Origin: Solibacillus ferritrahens
Lineage (GTDB): Bacteria; Bacillota; Bacilli; Bacillales_A; Planococcaceae
Reading direction: 5' to 3'
Assembly: GCF_037027585.1 (NCBI RefSeq)
Contig: NZ_JAXCLE010000008.1
Coordinates: 99,698 to 163,697 of the forward strand
Length of the DNA: 64,000 nt
The notes beneath the pieces are model-generated. The model saw only the letters and a program-made list of their open reading frames with translations, made no database searches and was not told the origin of the DNA. The position numbers and the translations under genes are program-made. Position 1 is the first letter of the stretch, and the number at the start of each line of letters is the position of its first letter. Positions 43,285-52,961 of this stretch are shown here, in pieces.

Positions 43285-44125
43285 GTTCTTCTATATTTAA
43301 TATTTCTAAAATGCGGTGTAAATCGTCCTCTGAATAAAATTCAATTTCAATTTTCCCTTTATTTTTTGCTTTTCTTATTTGCACTTGCGTTCCAAAATAT
43401 TCACGTAATTGGGATTCTGTTGCTTCCGTATGAATATCCTTATTTGGAGTCTTTGTTTCACGTGAAACGGTTTCATTTATATCTTGAATATACTTTTCCA
43501 ATTGACGAACATTTAAATGATCCTTAATTACTTTGTTAGCCACTTCTGGAATGCGCCGTTTGTTTTTTAAACCAAGCAATGCTCGGCCATGTCCCATCGT
43601 CAACTTTCCTTCATTGACAAGTTCACGAATTTCATCGGGTAATTGTAATAAACGAATTAAGTTCGCAATATGTGGGCGACTTTTCCCTAATCGCTTCGCT
43701 AAATCTTCCTGTGTGAAATTGAGTTTTCCAATTAAACTATTGTATGCTTCTGCTTCTTCAATTGGAGTTAAATCTTCCCGCTGCAAGTTCTCCAAAATAG
43801 CTACTTCCATCATTTGCTGCTCAGTAAAATCTTTTATAATGACTGGTACTTCTGCTAACCCAGCAAGCTTTGCAGCACGGTATCTTCGTTCCCCTGCAAC
43901 AATTTCAAATTTTTTACCAGCTTTTCTAACAACAATAGGCTGAATAATACCATGTTCAGTAATGGAACTGGCCAGTTCCTCAATAGCTGTTTCATCAAAA
44001 ATTTTACGTGGCTGAAATGGATTCGCCAATATTTTTGTAACGGCAATTTGCTGTACTTGGTCTTCCTTATGTACGGCTTCTTCTCTAAAAAGCGCGTCAA
44101 TTCCTTTACCTAACCCTCTAACCAT
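43280..44125 (-). CDS. spo0J: Chromosome-partitioning protein ParB (Spo0J)
   Basis: 281 residues. The ParB/Srx CTPase domain includes IVAGERRYRAAKLAGL; the helix-turn-helix follows LTQEDLAKRLGKSRPHIANLI-like stretch. It loads at parS, recruits SMC and regulates Soj. It overlaps soj by 8 bases and contains a parS site. Confidence 0.97.
   Translation of the reverse strand: MVRGLGKGIDALFREEAVHKEDQVQQIAVTKILANPFQPRKIFDETAIEELASSITEHGIIQPIVVRKAGKKFEIVAGERRYRAAKLAGLAEVPVIIKDFTEQQMMEVAILENLQREDLTPIEEAEAYNSLIGKLNFTQEDLAKRLGKSRPHIANLIRLLQLPDEIRELVNEGKLTMGHGRALLGLKNKRRIPEVANKVIKDHLNVRQLEKYIQDINETVSRETKTPNKDIHTEATESQLREYFGTQVQIRKAKNKGKIEIEFYSEDDLHRILEILNIEEQ
43454..43469. promoter_or_regulatory. parS site
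   Basis: TGTTTCACGTGAAACG matches the parS palindrome TGTTTCACGTGAAACA at 15 of 16 positions, inside spo0J as in B. subtilis. Confidence 0.93.
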
Positions 44126-44879
44126 TTTTAATCACTTCCCTTGCCAACTCTAAATATACTTCTGCCCCGCGTGATTTAGAATCATATAAAATTACGGGCT
44201 TTCCATGACTAGGTGCTTCACTTAACCGCACGTTGCGCGGAATAACAGAACGATAAACCCTATCTTGGAAGTAGCGTTTTACTTCATCTATTACTTGAAG
44301 ACCTAAATTTGTACGGGCATCCAACATCGTTAATAGCACACCGTCTATCATTAATTCCTTGTTTAAATGCTTTTGAACAAGACGAACAGTAGAAAGCAGT
44401 TGACTTAACCCTTCTAATGCATAGTATTCACATTGAACAGGAATAATCAGTGCATCAGAAGCGGTTAACGCATTAATAGTTAATAAGCCAAGAGACGGTG
44501 GACAGTCAATAATAATAAAATCAAAATTATTTTTAATTTCCTGAACCGCCTTTTTTAGTCTTACTTCACGTGAAATGGTCGAGACAAGCTCAATTTCCGC
44601 CCCTGCTAATGAAATAGTAGCGGGGACAATATATAAATTTTCTACATCTGTCTGTTGTATAACTTCTTTTATATCTTCATCATTAATTAATACATCATAA
44701 ATACAGCTTTCTAAGTCTCCTTTTCGTACACCTAGTCCGCTTGAAGCGTTTCCCTGTGGGTCGATATCGATTAATAATACTTTCTTTCCTAAAAAAGCTA
44801 AACATGCACTTAAGTTTACAGAGGATGTCGTTTTTCCAACGCCACCTTTTTGATTGGCAATCGCAATTATACGTCCCAA
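44118..44879 (-). CDS. soj: Chromosome-partitioning ATPase ParA (Soj)
   Basis: 253 residues with the deviant Walker A NQKGGVGKTTSSVNL, DIDPQGNASSG and IIIDCPPSLG. TTG 44879 gives the family N-terminus (M)GRIIAIANQKGG and normal length; GTG 44888 is three codons longer with poorer spacing. It acts with Spo0J in segregation and DnaA control. Confidence 0.96.
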   Translation of the reverse strand: MGRIIAIANQKGGVGKTTSSVNLSACLAFLGKKVLLIDIDPQGNASSGLGVRKGDLESCIYDVLINDEDIKEVIQQTDVENLYIVPATISLAGAEIELVSTISREVRLKKAVQEIKNNFDFIIIDCPPSLGLLTINALTASDALIIPVQCEYYALEGLSQLLSTVRLVQKHLNKELMIDGVLLTMLDARTNLGLQVIDEVKRYFQDRVYRSVIPRNVRLSEAPSHGKPVILYDSKSRGAEVYLELAREVIKNG

Positions 44880-45042
44880 TATCCGCACCTGCTTTCATCA
44901 CTTCAATTTAGGTATTTTTTCAAAGTTTAAAAAACTTAGAATATTTCTCTATTATGACACATCTACTTTTATATTAACAAAAATAGTGACAAAGCGATGC
45001 TATGAAAATAAATTTATTTTTAAAATTTGATACTTTCTATTC

Positions 45043-45085
45043 ACTAAAAAAAACTGCCTGGAAAGGTATAATCTTTCGGGCAGCT
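45043..45085 (-). terminator. noc terminator
   Basis: On the minus strand CTGCCCGAAAG pairs with CTTTCCAGGCAG and a run of eight T follows. Confidence 0.85.
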
Positions 45086-45092
45086 AAATAAT

Positions 45093-46010
45093 TTATTTTC
45101 TCTTCGGAATTTTAACAGTGATTTGATAGTAATCATCTGTATCCTCTTCCTCCGTTTTCACATCGATTCCACTTTTCGTCACCATTGTTAACGATTGCTT
45201 AATTGTATTCAGGGCAATACGCACATCTTTACTAATCGCTTTACGAGTAGGTTTGCGCTTTTTCACTTCTGGTTCTTCTGGATGAAGAAGTTTTTTAATC
45301 TGCTCTTCTAGTTGTCTTACATTCCAATCATATTCTTTAGTAGCAGCAATAAGCTGCATTTGCAACTGCTCATCTTTTATAGCAATTAAAGCACGCGCAT
45401 GACGCTCTGAAATTTCACGATTTAAAATAGCATCTTGGACAAACTGAGGTAATTTTAGTAAACGTAATTTATTAGCTACCGTAGATTGGCCTTTCCCAAG
45501 ACGTTGTGCGAGTGCTTCTTGTGTGAGCGAATGCAAGCCTAATAATTGTTGGTAAGCAAGCGCTTCCTCAATTGCTGATAATTCTTCACGTTGTAAGTTT
45601 TCTATAAGTGCAATGGAAGCCGTTTCACGATCATTTAATTGGCGAACAATAGCAGGAACTTCAGTCCATTGTAGTGATTTCATAGCTCGATAACGACGTT
45701 CCCCTGCAATGATTTCGTATTTATCTGAATCACCGCTCATTGGACGGATAACAATCGGTTGGATAACACCATGTGTATGAATTGTTCTTGCTAATTCTTC
45801 AATCTTCTCATCATCAAAAACTGTACGTGGCTGATAACGGTTCGGAATGATTTTGTCTATTGGAATTTTAACTACTTCTTCTGAAGCCATCGAGATATTC
45901 TCTATTACTTCTTCTGAAGCCATCGAGATATTCTCTGTGACTTCTACTTCACTTTTTACTTCTGGCTCTTTGCTCCCGCCTCCGAAAAAACGTGAAAAAG
46001 TACTTTTCAT
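45093..46010 (-). CDS. noc: Nucleoid occlusion protein Noc
   Basis: 305 residues, a ParB paralogue. The N-terminal MKSTFSRFFGGG is the amphipathic membrane-targeting helix; then comes an 11-residue duplication (ENISMASEEVI / ENISMASEEVV), the GERRYRAMKSL domain and the HTH of Noc. It blocks division over the chromosome. The position before soj is the usual one. Confidence 0.95.
   Translation of the reverse strand: MKSTFSRFFGGGSKEPEVKSEVEVTENISMASEEVIENISMASEEVVKIPIDKIIPNRYQPRTVFDDEKIEELARTIHTHGVIQPIVIRPMSGDSDKYEIIAGERRYRAMKSLQWTEVPAIVRQLNDRETASIALIENLQREELSAIEEALAYQQLLGLHSLTQEALAQRLGKGQSTVANKLRLLKLPQFVQDAILNREISERHARALIAIKDEQLQMQLIAATKEYDWNVRQLEEQIKKLLHPEEPEVKKRKPTRKAISKDVRIALNTIKQSLTMVTKSGIDVKTEEEDTDDYYQITVKIPKRK
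45874..45939. repeat. 33-bp tandem duplication in noc
   Basis: Two 33-base units (45874-45906 and 45907-45939) agree at 30 positions and add 11 residues to Noc between the membrane helix and the CTPase domain. Confidence 0.95.
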
Positions 46011-46193
46011 CCGTGTGGCACCACCTTTAGGAAACTATCTATCTCTTATACCATATTATTTCTGATTCATACGAAAATGTACAGTATTCAATGAACAGTA
46101 ATTTTTTTAAAAACAACATAAATATAAATATGTATGCTTCAAAAGGTGAAAACATTTCATATTTTATATTTTTATTTTATTTTTATTTAAATT

Positions 46194-46910
46194 TTATATA
46201 ATTGGTGTCTTATTTGGTACACCTGGTTTACGGGGATATTTTTTTGGTGTTGACTTTATTTTATCAAATACATAGAGCGAGCGTTCACTTTCTTCAACAG
46301 GTAGGTGGAACGCAAATTCTTCTTTTAGTTTGCCCCCTAAAGTAGAAATAGCCTTCGTCGCATCTTTTAATTCTTCTGCACCTGCAGCGGCTTTTAATGC
46401 CACAAAATATCCGCCCTCTTTTGCCATTGGCAGACATAATTCAGATAAAACAGAAAGACGTGCAACCGCGCGAGCAGTAACAACATCGAATTTTTCACGA
46501 TATGCAGTATTTTGTCCAAACTCTTCTGCACGGGCATGTACAAATGTCATACCTTCCAGATTTAACTCATTTGTTAAATGATTTAAAAATGTAATTCGTT
46601 TGTTTAATGAATCCACAATCGTAATTTTTAAATGCGGGAAACAGATTTTAATTGGAATACTTGGGAATCCAGCTCCTGCCCCTACATCACATACCGATGT
46701 GACTTTCGTGAAATCAAAATAAAATGAGGCACTAATGGAATCATAAAAATGCTTTAAATATACGCCTTCTAAATCTGTAATGGCAGTTAAGTTCATTTTT
46801 TCATTCCACTCAACTAATAGCTCAAAATATTTATTAAACTGTGCAATTTGCTGCTCTGAAAGCTCAATACCCTTTTCCTTCAATGCTTCAATAAACTGCT
46901 TTTCGTTCAT
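46194..46910 (-). CDS. rsmG: 16S rRNA (guanine-N7) methyltransferase RsmG
   Basis: 238 residues. The SAM motif VCDVGAGAGFPSIPIKI is clear, with VTARAVARLSVLSEL later. It methylates G527 of 16S rRNA. ATG 46910 follows GGAGGAG; the frame from 46967 is discarded. Between mnmG and noc as expected. Confidence 0.97.
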   Translation of the reverse strand: MNEKQFIEALKEKGIELSEQQIAQFNKYFELLVEWNEKMNLTAITDLEGVYLKHFYDSISASFYFDFTKVTSVCDVGAGAGFPSIPIKICFPHLKITIVDSLNKRITFLNHLTNELNLEGMTFVHARAEEFGQNTAYREKFDVVTARAVARLSVLSELCLPMAKEGGYFVALKAAAGAEELKDATKAISTLGGKLKEEFAFHLPVEESERSLYVFDKIKSTPKKYPRKPGVPNKTPII

Positions 46911-46972
46911 AAAATGCACTCCTCCATATTCAAAAGAATGAGCGCCTTTCTGAATAAAGACGCTCACATCAT

Positions 46973-48868
46973 TCAGTTCGTACTTACTTTTGCAATTTTC
47001 CCTTGCTCAATATAAACAAGTAAAATCGATACATCTGCAGGATTTACGCCAGAAATACGTGAAGCCTGTGCAATGGAAAGTGGTCGAACACTTTTTAGCT
47101 TCATACGAGCTTCTGTCGCCAAGCTTGATATCGCATCATAATCAATATTTTCAGGGATTTTCTTATTTTCAAGCTTCTTCATTTTTTCTACTTGTTGAAG
47201 TGCTTTTTGAATATAACCCTCATATTTTAGCTGTATTTCAATTTGTTCTTTTATATCGTCTGATAGTTCAATTTCTGAAGGTGTTAATGAAGCAACTAAA
47301 TCATACGTCATTTCTGTACGTTTTAAAAGATCTGCACCACGAATACCATCTTTAAGCTCGGCACCGCCAGCAGAGCGGATTACTTCTTGTGTTGTCGAAT
47401 TTGGTTTAATAATAACTTCACGCAAACGAGCAACTTCCTGTTCAATTTTTGCTTTTTTCAACTGGAATTTTGCATAACGTTCTTCTGAAATCATTCCTGC
47501 TTTATAGCCCACTTCTGTCAAACGTAAATCTGCGTTGTCATGACGTAAAAGTAAACGATATTCTGCACGAGATGTTAATAAACGATAAGGCTCATTTGTA
47601 CCTTTCGTCACTAAGTCATCAATTAATACACCGATATATGCATCAGAACGATCTAAGATAATTTCTTCACGCCCTAAAACTTTTGCTGCTGCATTCATAC
47701 CTGCCATCAAACCTTGACCTGCTGCTTCTTCATAACCTGAAGTACCATTAATTTGACCAGCTGTATAAAGACCCTGAATTTTTTTCGTTTCTAGTGTTGG
47801 CCATAATTGTGTTGGAATTACTGAATCATACTCAATAGCATAACCCGCACGCATCATTTCCGCGTTTTCCAATCCTGGAATAGAAGCAAGTAATTTTTTT
47901 TGAACATGTTCAGGTAAGCTTGTCGATAACCCTTGGACATATACTTCACGTGTATTGCGTCCTTCAGGCTCCAAGAAAATCTGGTGACGAGGCTTATCGC
48001 TAAAACGTGTTACTTTATCTTCAATTGAAGGACAATAACGTGGGCCAGTCCCTTTAATCATCCCTGAAAACATTGGAGATAAATGTAGATTTTCCTCAAT
48101 TGTACGATGTGTTTCCTCTGTTGTATAAGTTAACCAGCAAGGTAACTGATCCATAATATATTCTGTTGTTTCAAAGCTAAATGCACGTGGTACATCATCA
48201 CCCGGCTGAATTTCCGTTTTTGAATAGTCAATTGTACGGTTGTTTACACGTGGTGGTGTTCCCGTTTTAAATCGGATTAAATCAAACCCTAATTCTTTTA
48301 AGTTATCCGCTAATTTAATGGATGGCTGTTGGTTGTTTGGACCTGAAGAATACTTCAGATTCCCTAAAATAATCTCTCCACGCAAAAACGTACCTGATGT
48401 AATAATGACAGCTGGTGCACGGTAAATGGCTCCAACTTGTGTAATTACACCTTTTACTTCCCCATCTTCTACAATTAGTTCATCGACCATTGCTTGATGA
48501 ATTTGCAAGTTTGGCTCTTCTTCCAATACACGTTTCATCTCATGTTGATATTGGAATTTATCCGCTTGTGCACGCAATGCTCGTACTGCTGGACCTTTCC
48601 CCGTATTTAACATACGCATTTGGATATGTGTTTTATCGATGATACGTCCCATTAATCCGCCCAGTGCATCGATTTCACGAACAACGATTCCTTTTGCAGG
48701 TCCGCCGACTGAAGGGTTACATGGCATAAACGCAATCATATCTAAATTAATTGTAAGCATGAGTGTTTTAGCACCCATTTTTGCGGCAGCATATGCTGAT
48801 TCCACACCAGCATGTCCTGCACCAACAACGATTACGTCAAAATTACCTGCTTCATATTGTAATGACAT
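46973..48868 (-). CDS. mnmG: tRNA uridine-5-carboxymethylaminomethyl modification enzyme MnmG
   Basis: 631 residues. FAD-binding VIVVGAGHAGVESAYAAAKM, the CNPSVGGPAKG stretch and C-terminal helical domain are family hallmarks. With MnmE it modifies the wobble uridine of several tRNAs. Confidence 0.97.
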   Translation of the reverse strand: MSLQYEAGNFDVIVVGAGHAGVESAYAAAKMGAKTLMLTINLDMIAFMPCNPSVGGPAKGIVVREIDALGGLMGRIIDKTHIQMRMLNTGKGPAVRALRAQADKFQYQHEMKRVLEEEPNLQIHQAMVDELIVEDGEVKGVITQVGAIYRAPAVIITSGTFLRGEIILGNLKYSSGPNNQQPSIKLADNLKELGFDLIRFKTGTPPRVNNRTIDYSKTEIQPGDDVPRAFSFETTEYIMDQLPCWLTYTTEETHRTIEENLHLSPMFSGMIKGTGPRYCPSIEDKVTRFSDKPRHQIFLEPEGRNTREVYVQGLSTSLPEHVQKKLLASIPGLENAEMMRAGYAIEYDSVIPTQLWPTLETKKIQGLYTAGQINGTSGYEEAAGQGLMAGMNAAAKVLGREEIILDRSDAYIGVLIDDLVTKGTNEPYRLLTSRAEYRLLLRHDNADLRLTEVGYKAGMISEERYAKFQLKKAKIEQEVARLREVIIKPNSTTQEVIRSAGGAELKDGIRGADLLKRTEMTYDLVASLTPSEIELSDDIKEQIEIQLKYEGYIQKALQQVEKMKKLENKKIPENIDYDAISSLATEARMKLKSVRPLSIAQASRISGVNPADVSILLVYIEQGKIAKVSTN

Positions 48869-48895
48869 GTTGTTCTTCCTTTCCTTTACTTAAAT

Positions 48896-50281
48896 TTATT
48901 TCCCTAAACAGAACTGAGAGAATAGCTGATTAATTAAGCTTTCCTGAACAGTATCTCCTATAATTTCACCAAGGATTTCCCACGTGCGCGTAACATCTAT
49001 TTGAATCATATCAACCGGCACCCCAGCTTCAGCTGCAGCCAATGCATCTTCAATTACTTGTTGAGCTTGATGCAATAAGGCAATATGACGTGCATTTGAA
49101 ACATATGTTAAATCGTTTGCTTCTACTTGTCCTTCAAAGAATAACGCTGCAATCGCTTCTTCAAGCTCCATTACACCTTCTTCTTTTAATAGCGAAGTCG
49201 TTACGACACGATGTTTACCTGCTAATTCATGGACACGATTTAAATCGATTTTGCGCTCGATATCTGTTTTGTTAACAACGACGATATAATCCATTGCCTG
49301 AATCGTTTCAAATAACCGCTCATCTTCAATCGTCAATGCTTCTCCATAATTTAAAACAAGTAATATTAAATCAGCGTCTTTTAACGCTTCACGAGAACGT
49401 TCAACACCAATTCGCTCTACGATATCCTCTGTTTCACGAATACCTGCAGTATCGACTAAACGTAAAGGTACGCCGCGTACATTTACGTATTCTTCAATAA
49501 TATCACGAGTCGTGCCTGCAATGTCGGTTACAATCGCTTTATTTTCTTGAACTAAACTATTTAAAAGTGAAGACTTCCCTACATTTGGTCTACCTAAAAT
49601 AACTGTTGATAAGCCTTCACGCAAAATTTTCCCTTGTGATGATGTTTGAAGCAATTTAATAATTTCTTCTCGTACCCAACCGCATTTTTCAAGCAGTACT
49701 GGAATTGTCATTTCTTCTACATCATCATATTCCGGATAATCTATATTGACTTCCACTTGTGCTAATGTTTCCAATAATGCTTGGCGTAAAGACATAATAA
49801 GACGTGAAAGCTTCCCGTCCATTTGACCGAGTGCAACATTCATAGCACGATCTGTTTTTGCACGAATTAAATCCATAACAGCTTCTGCCTGTGATAAGTC
49901 AATACGACCATTTAAGAAAGCTCGCTTTGTAAACTCCCCAGGTTCCGCCAGACGTGCACCATATTGCAATACAAGCTGTAAAACACGATTAACTGACACA
50001 ATACCACCATGACAGTTTATTTCGACAACATCCTCACGCGTAAAAGTTTTTGGTCCGCGCATTAGTGACAACATAACTTCCTCTACGACCTCATCCGTTT
50101 TTGGATCAATTAAATGCCCGTAGTGAATCGTATGTGACGCCACTTCGTTTAGACGCTTATGATTTGGTGACTTAAATATTTTATCTGCAATCGCTACTGC
50201 CTCATCGCCGCTTAGACGAACTATGGCAATGGCTCCTTCTCCCATTGGTGTGGATATCGCAGCAATCGTATCGAATTCCAT
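48896..50281 (-). CDS. mnmE: tRNA modification GTPase MnmE
   Basis: 461 residues. N-terminal folate-binding domain (MEFDTIAAISTPMGEGAIAI), G domain with GRPNVGKSSLLNSL and DTAGIRETED, and the C-terminal FCLGK motif. ATG 50281 follows AGGAGG; the 50326 frame is rejected. Partner of MnmG. Confidence 0.97.
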   Translation of the reverse strand: MEFDTIAAISTPMGEGAIAIVRLSGDEAVAIADKIFKSPNHKRLNEVASHTIHYGHLIDPKTDEVVEEVMLSLMRGPKTFTREDVVEINCHGGIVSVNRVLQLVLQYGARLAEPGEFTKRAFLNGRIDLSQAEAVMDLIRAKTDRAMNVALGQMDGKLSRLIMSLRQALLETLAQVEVNIDYPEYDDVEEMTIPVLLEKCGWVREEIIKLLQTSSQGKILREGLSTVILGRPNVGKSSLLNSLVQENKAIVTDIAGTTRDIIEEYVNVRGVPLRLVDTAGIRETEDIVERIGVERSREALKDADLILLVLNYGEALTIEDERLFETIQAMDYIVVVNKTDIERKIDLNRVHELAGKHRVVTTSLLKEEGVMELEEAIAALFFEGQVEANDLTYVSNARHIALLHQAQQVIEDALAAAEAGVPVDMIQIDVTRTWEILGEIIGDTVQESLINQLFSQFCLGK

Positions 50282-50303
50282 CTTATATCCTCCTAATTTT
50301 GTG

Positions 50304-50321
50304 TTATCCACATGTGGATAA
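50304..50321. promoter_or_regulatory. Inverted pair of perfect DnaA boxes
   Basis: TTATCCACA and TGTGGATAA abut to form an 18-bp perfect palindrome 22 bases before the mnmE start, about 2.7 kb from the oriC boxes. Confidence 0.8.
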
Positions 50322-50411
50322 ATCACATCCGTGCTACACTTTCTAACAATTTAGACTAACATATTTTAAATAAAATCTAAAGCAATGTTGTTTTTTATAA
50401 GTATTATTTAC

Positions 50412-50445
50412 ATAAAAAAACGGCCTATCCAAAAGAATAGGCCAA
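50412..50445 (-). terminator. jag terminator
   Basis: On the minus strand GGCCTAT pairs with ATAGGCC and GTTTTTTT follows. Confidence 0.85.
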
Positions 50446-50460
50446 CACGTCTGTATGCTT

Positions 50461-51225
50461 TTATTTTACTGGCTCAATGACTAAATAGCGATTTGGCTCG
50501 GCACCTTCTGAATATGTTTCAATATCCAAACGGTTAGCCAATGCATTATGAATGATTTTTCTTTCATAAGAAGCCATTGGTTCCAATGAGACCGATTTTC
50601 GGGTGCGTACTACCTTGTCCGCCATTCGTAATGCTAACTGCTCAAGTGCAACTTGACGGCGTTCACGATAATCTTCTACATCCATTTGTAAAATCATAAA
50701 TGATTTGGCAGTTTTATTAAGCATGAGCTGTGTTAAATGTTGAAGCGCATTTAAGGTAAGACCACGCTTCCCTATCAATAATGCTGCTTTTTCACTCGAT
50801 AACTTAAAAGAAACATATTTGCCATCTGATTCATGTTCAATTATTAAATCTGTAATCCCCATTCCTAAAGCAATATTCGTTAAATACGACTTTGATTCTT
50901 CAATAGGGTCCACTTGTTGTTGTTCATGGTGAATTGATTGATCTTCATTAACTAAAACCGGCTCATTTTCAAAGGTTTCTTTGATAAATGACTGTTCTTC
51001 TACTACAGGTGTAGGTTGTGAAGTAGTTTCGTTATTCACTTGTTGCTGAACAATTTCTTTTACAGTAACACGAACTTCTGCATTTCGTGCACCAAAACCT
51101 AAAAATCCTTTTTTACCTTCTTGTAAAACTTCTACATCAACTTGTTCCCGAGTATGGCCAAGCTTTTGTAACGCTAATGAGATCGCTTCTTCTACTGTTG
51201 CGCCTATTTGCGTAGTTTGTTTCAC
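50461..51225 (-). CDS. jag: Jag/KhpB RNA-binding protein (KH-R3H)
   Basis: 254 residues. A Jag_N domain (about 1-50, with GKKGFLGFGARNAEV), an acidic Gln-rich linker, a KH domain (LIGKRGLTLNALQHL) and a C-terminal R3H domain (MASYERKIIHNALAN). It is adjacent to spoIIIJ with no gap. Relatives affect elongation and sRNA biology. Confidence 0.95.
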   Translation of the reverse strand: MKQTTQIGATVEEAISLALQKLGHTREQVDVEVLQEGKKGFLGFGARNAEVRVTVKEIVQQQVNNETTSQPTPVVEEQSFIKETFENEPVLVNEDQSIHHEQQQVDPIEESKSYLTNIALGMGITDLIIEHESDGKYVSFKLSSEKAALLIGKRGLTLNALQHLTQLMLNKTAKSFMILQMDVEDYRERRQVALEQLALRMADKVVRTRKSVSLEPMASYERKIIHNALANRLDIETYSEGAEPNRYLVIEPVK

Positions 51226-52008
51226 TTATTTCGCTCCTCCTGCATCGGTAGCATCCGGTTTATTTTTATTCCAAGGTTTGTAAATAACAAGGTTTTGTAA
51301 TACAGATACAAAGTTTCCGACTACCCAATATAATGATAAAGCGGCAGGTAAAATAATACCGAAACCAACAATCATTAATGGCATGATGTACATCATAATT
51401 TTCATTTGCGGGTTATCTACTGCTGGTCCAGTCATTAATACAACATACTGAATAAGACCTGCGATAACAGCAAATACAATACTTGGCTCTGCTAACGGAA
51501 CCGCTAAAAATGTTCCTAATTCAAATGCGTCCGGTGTTGCATTCATACGGCTTATTGCATGATAGAAACCAATTAATATCGGCATTTGAATAAGAATCGG
51601 TAAACATCCAGCTAATGGGTTAACGCCTGAAGTTTGCATTAACTGCATCATTTCCTGCTGGTATTTTTGTTGAGTTGCTGCATCTTTAGAGCTGTATTTT
51701 GCTTGAAGCTCTTTTAACTTCGGTTGCATTTCCTGCATTTTTTTAGAGCTTTTAACTTGTTTGATTGTTAAAGGTAAAATAATTAGACGAATAATAACAG
51801 TTACGATAATAATTGCAAAAGCATAATTCGCAGCATTGCCTTCGAACATATCAGCAAAAAGCTTGATGAATGATACTAATGGCCAAACGATATATTCATT
51901 CCAAAAGCCATCACTTTCAGATGAAATCGGCTGGTCAAATTCTGTACAGCCTGAAAGTAGCAATACTACTGAGACAAGCGACAGCATTATCCAAAGATTT
52001 TTCTTCAA
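51226..52008 (-). CDS. spoIIIJ: Membrane insertase YidC/SpoIIIJ
   Basis: 260 residues, lipoprotein signal ending LLLSGC (Cys21), five helices and the conserved charged groove (IIRLIILPLTIKQVKSSKKM). TTG 52008 follows AGGAGGAAG; the frame from 52068 carries a non-signal leader. Inserts membrane proteins; in B. subtilis SpoIIIJ is needed for the forespore sigma-G stage. Confidence 0.95.
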   Translation of the reverse strand: MKKNLWIMLSLVSVVLLLSGCTEFDQPISSESDGFWNEYIVWPLVSFIKLFADMFEGNAANYAFAIIIVTVIIRLIILPLTIKQVKSSKKMQEMQPKLKELQAKYSSKDAATQQKYQQEMMQLMQTSGVNPLAGCLPILIQMPILIGFYHAISRMNATPDAFELGTFLAVPLAEPSIVFAVIAGLIQYVVLMTGPAVDNPQMKIMMYIMPLMIVGFGIILPAALSLYWVVGNFVSVLQNLVIYKPWNKNKPDATDAGGAK

Positions 52009-52163
52009 CCTTCTTCCTCCTAAAGCAAACCTATTCAATTTTTTATGACAACAGTTTACCATGTGCAACGTTTGTACACTACTAATTGTTCCGATAATTT
52101 AAATTTTATCGTATCTTTATTTCAAACTATCGTAAAAATTTATAGTAAATTTTAAGTGTAATA

Positions 52164-52505
52164 TCAACCTTTATAAACTCTTGCAACTTTTAATACATGC
52201 TGCAAGCTTTTTTTGGTTTCATGAAAATCTATTGTGGCCGCCTGCGTTCTGGCGATAATAACATAGTCCATATCTTGTCTTACTTCATCTTTTATTTCCA
52301 GAAAAGCCTGGCGAATATAGCGCTTCACTTGAACTCGTGTGACCGCATTCCCCACTTTTTTACTTACTGATAAGCCAATACGAAACGCCTCTTGTTCTTC
52401 CTTTTTCAAGCAATAAACAATAAATTGGCGATTCGCAAAGGACTTACCTTTTTTAAACACCTTTTGAAATTCTTCATTTTTCTTTATTCGTTGGCGTTTA
52501 TTCAT
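52164..52505 (-). CDS. rnpA: Ribonuclease P protein component
   Basis: 113 residues. MNKRQRIKKNEEFQKVFKKG and the RNR-like basic motif NAVTRVQVKRYIRQAF are standard. It assists the RNA subunit in 5' processing of tRNA. Confidence 0.97.
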   Translation of the reverse strand: MNKRQRIKKNEEFQKVFKKGKSFANRQFIVYCLKKEEQEAFRIGLSVSKKVGNAVTRVQVKRYIRQAFLEIKDEVRQDMDYVIIARTQAATIDFHETKKSLQHVLKVARVYKG

Positions 52506-52544
52506 GATCCATTCACCTGCTCCATCTAATCATTGGTACTTTTT

Positions 52545-52735
52545 TTGCTTCTGTCGAAACAATCAATTACACCTAGGCGTAATTGCGTCCAGATTTTTTG
52601 GTAATAAAAAATCTGAGCATCTGCCAGAGGCTTATCTTCATTCAGCGGGTGTATAAACACCTGATGGAACTGATAAAACAAGCATGCATCCCTTACCTAT
52701 ACAGGTAAGTATTTTCTACTGAATGAAGATAAAAG
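52545..52735 (-). repeat. Structured multi-hairpin element between rpmH and rnpA
   Basis: A perfect 14-bp inverted pair (TTATCTTCATTCAG 52632-52645 with its complement 52719-52732) encloses 73 bases with two inner hairpins: GGTGT/ACACC (52648-52661) and CTTACCT/AGGTAAG (52692-52709). Two more hairpins follow toward rnpA: AGATTTTTT/AAAAAATCT (52591-52614) and CAATTAC/GTAATTG (52564-52585). It resembles interspersed repeats of Lysinibacillus-type genomes; no ORF is present. Confidence 0.6.
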
Positions 52736-52768
52736 AAAAAAAAGACCACTGATGTGGCTCAGTGGACT
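52733..52768 (-). terminator. rpmH terminator
   Basis: On the minus strand GTCCACTG pairs with CAGTGGTC and eight T follow, just after the rpmH stop codon. Confidence 0.8.
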
Positions 52769-52902
52769 TATGCTGATAATACTTTTCTTCCTTTTTTACG
52801 ACGGCGTGCTAATACGTTACGGCCGTTTTTTGTGCTCATACGAGCGCGGAAACCGTGAACTTTAGAGTGCTTACGTTTTTTAGGTTGGTACGTGCGTTTC
52901 AT
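52768..52902 (-). CDS. rpmH: 50S ribosomal protein L34
   Basis: 44 residues, MKRTYQPKKRKHSKVHGF to KKGRKVLSA, almost the family consensus. ATG 52902 follows an AGGAGGTG site. It marks the left border of oriC in Bacillales. Confidence 0.98.
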   Translation of the reverse strand: MKRTYQPKKRKHSKVHGFRARMSTKNGRNVLARRRKKGRKVLSA

Positions 52903-52961
52903 TTATATACACCTCCTGAATTCGAGTGTTACTATATCTATTTCTACATACAGACCATGAT

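Noticed and set aside
44563..44582. Second parS-like site in soj (CTTCACGTGAAATG)
   Set aside because: Only about 12 of 16 positions match, weaker than the site in spo0J.
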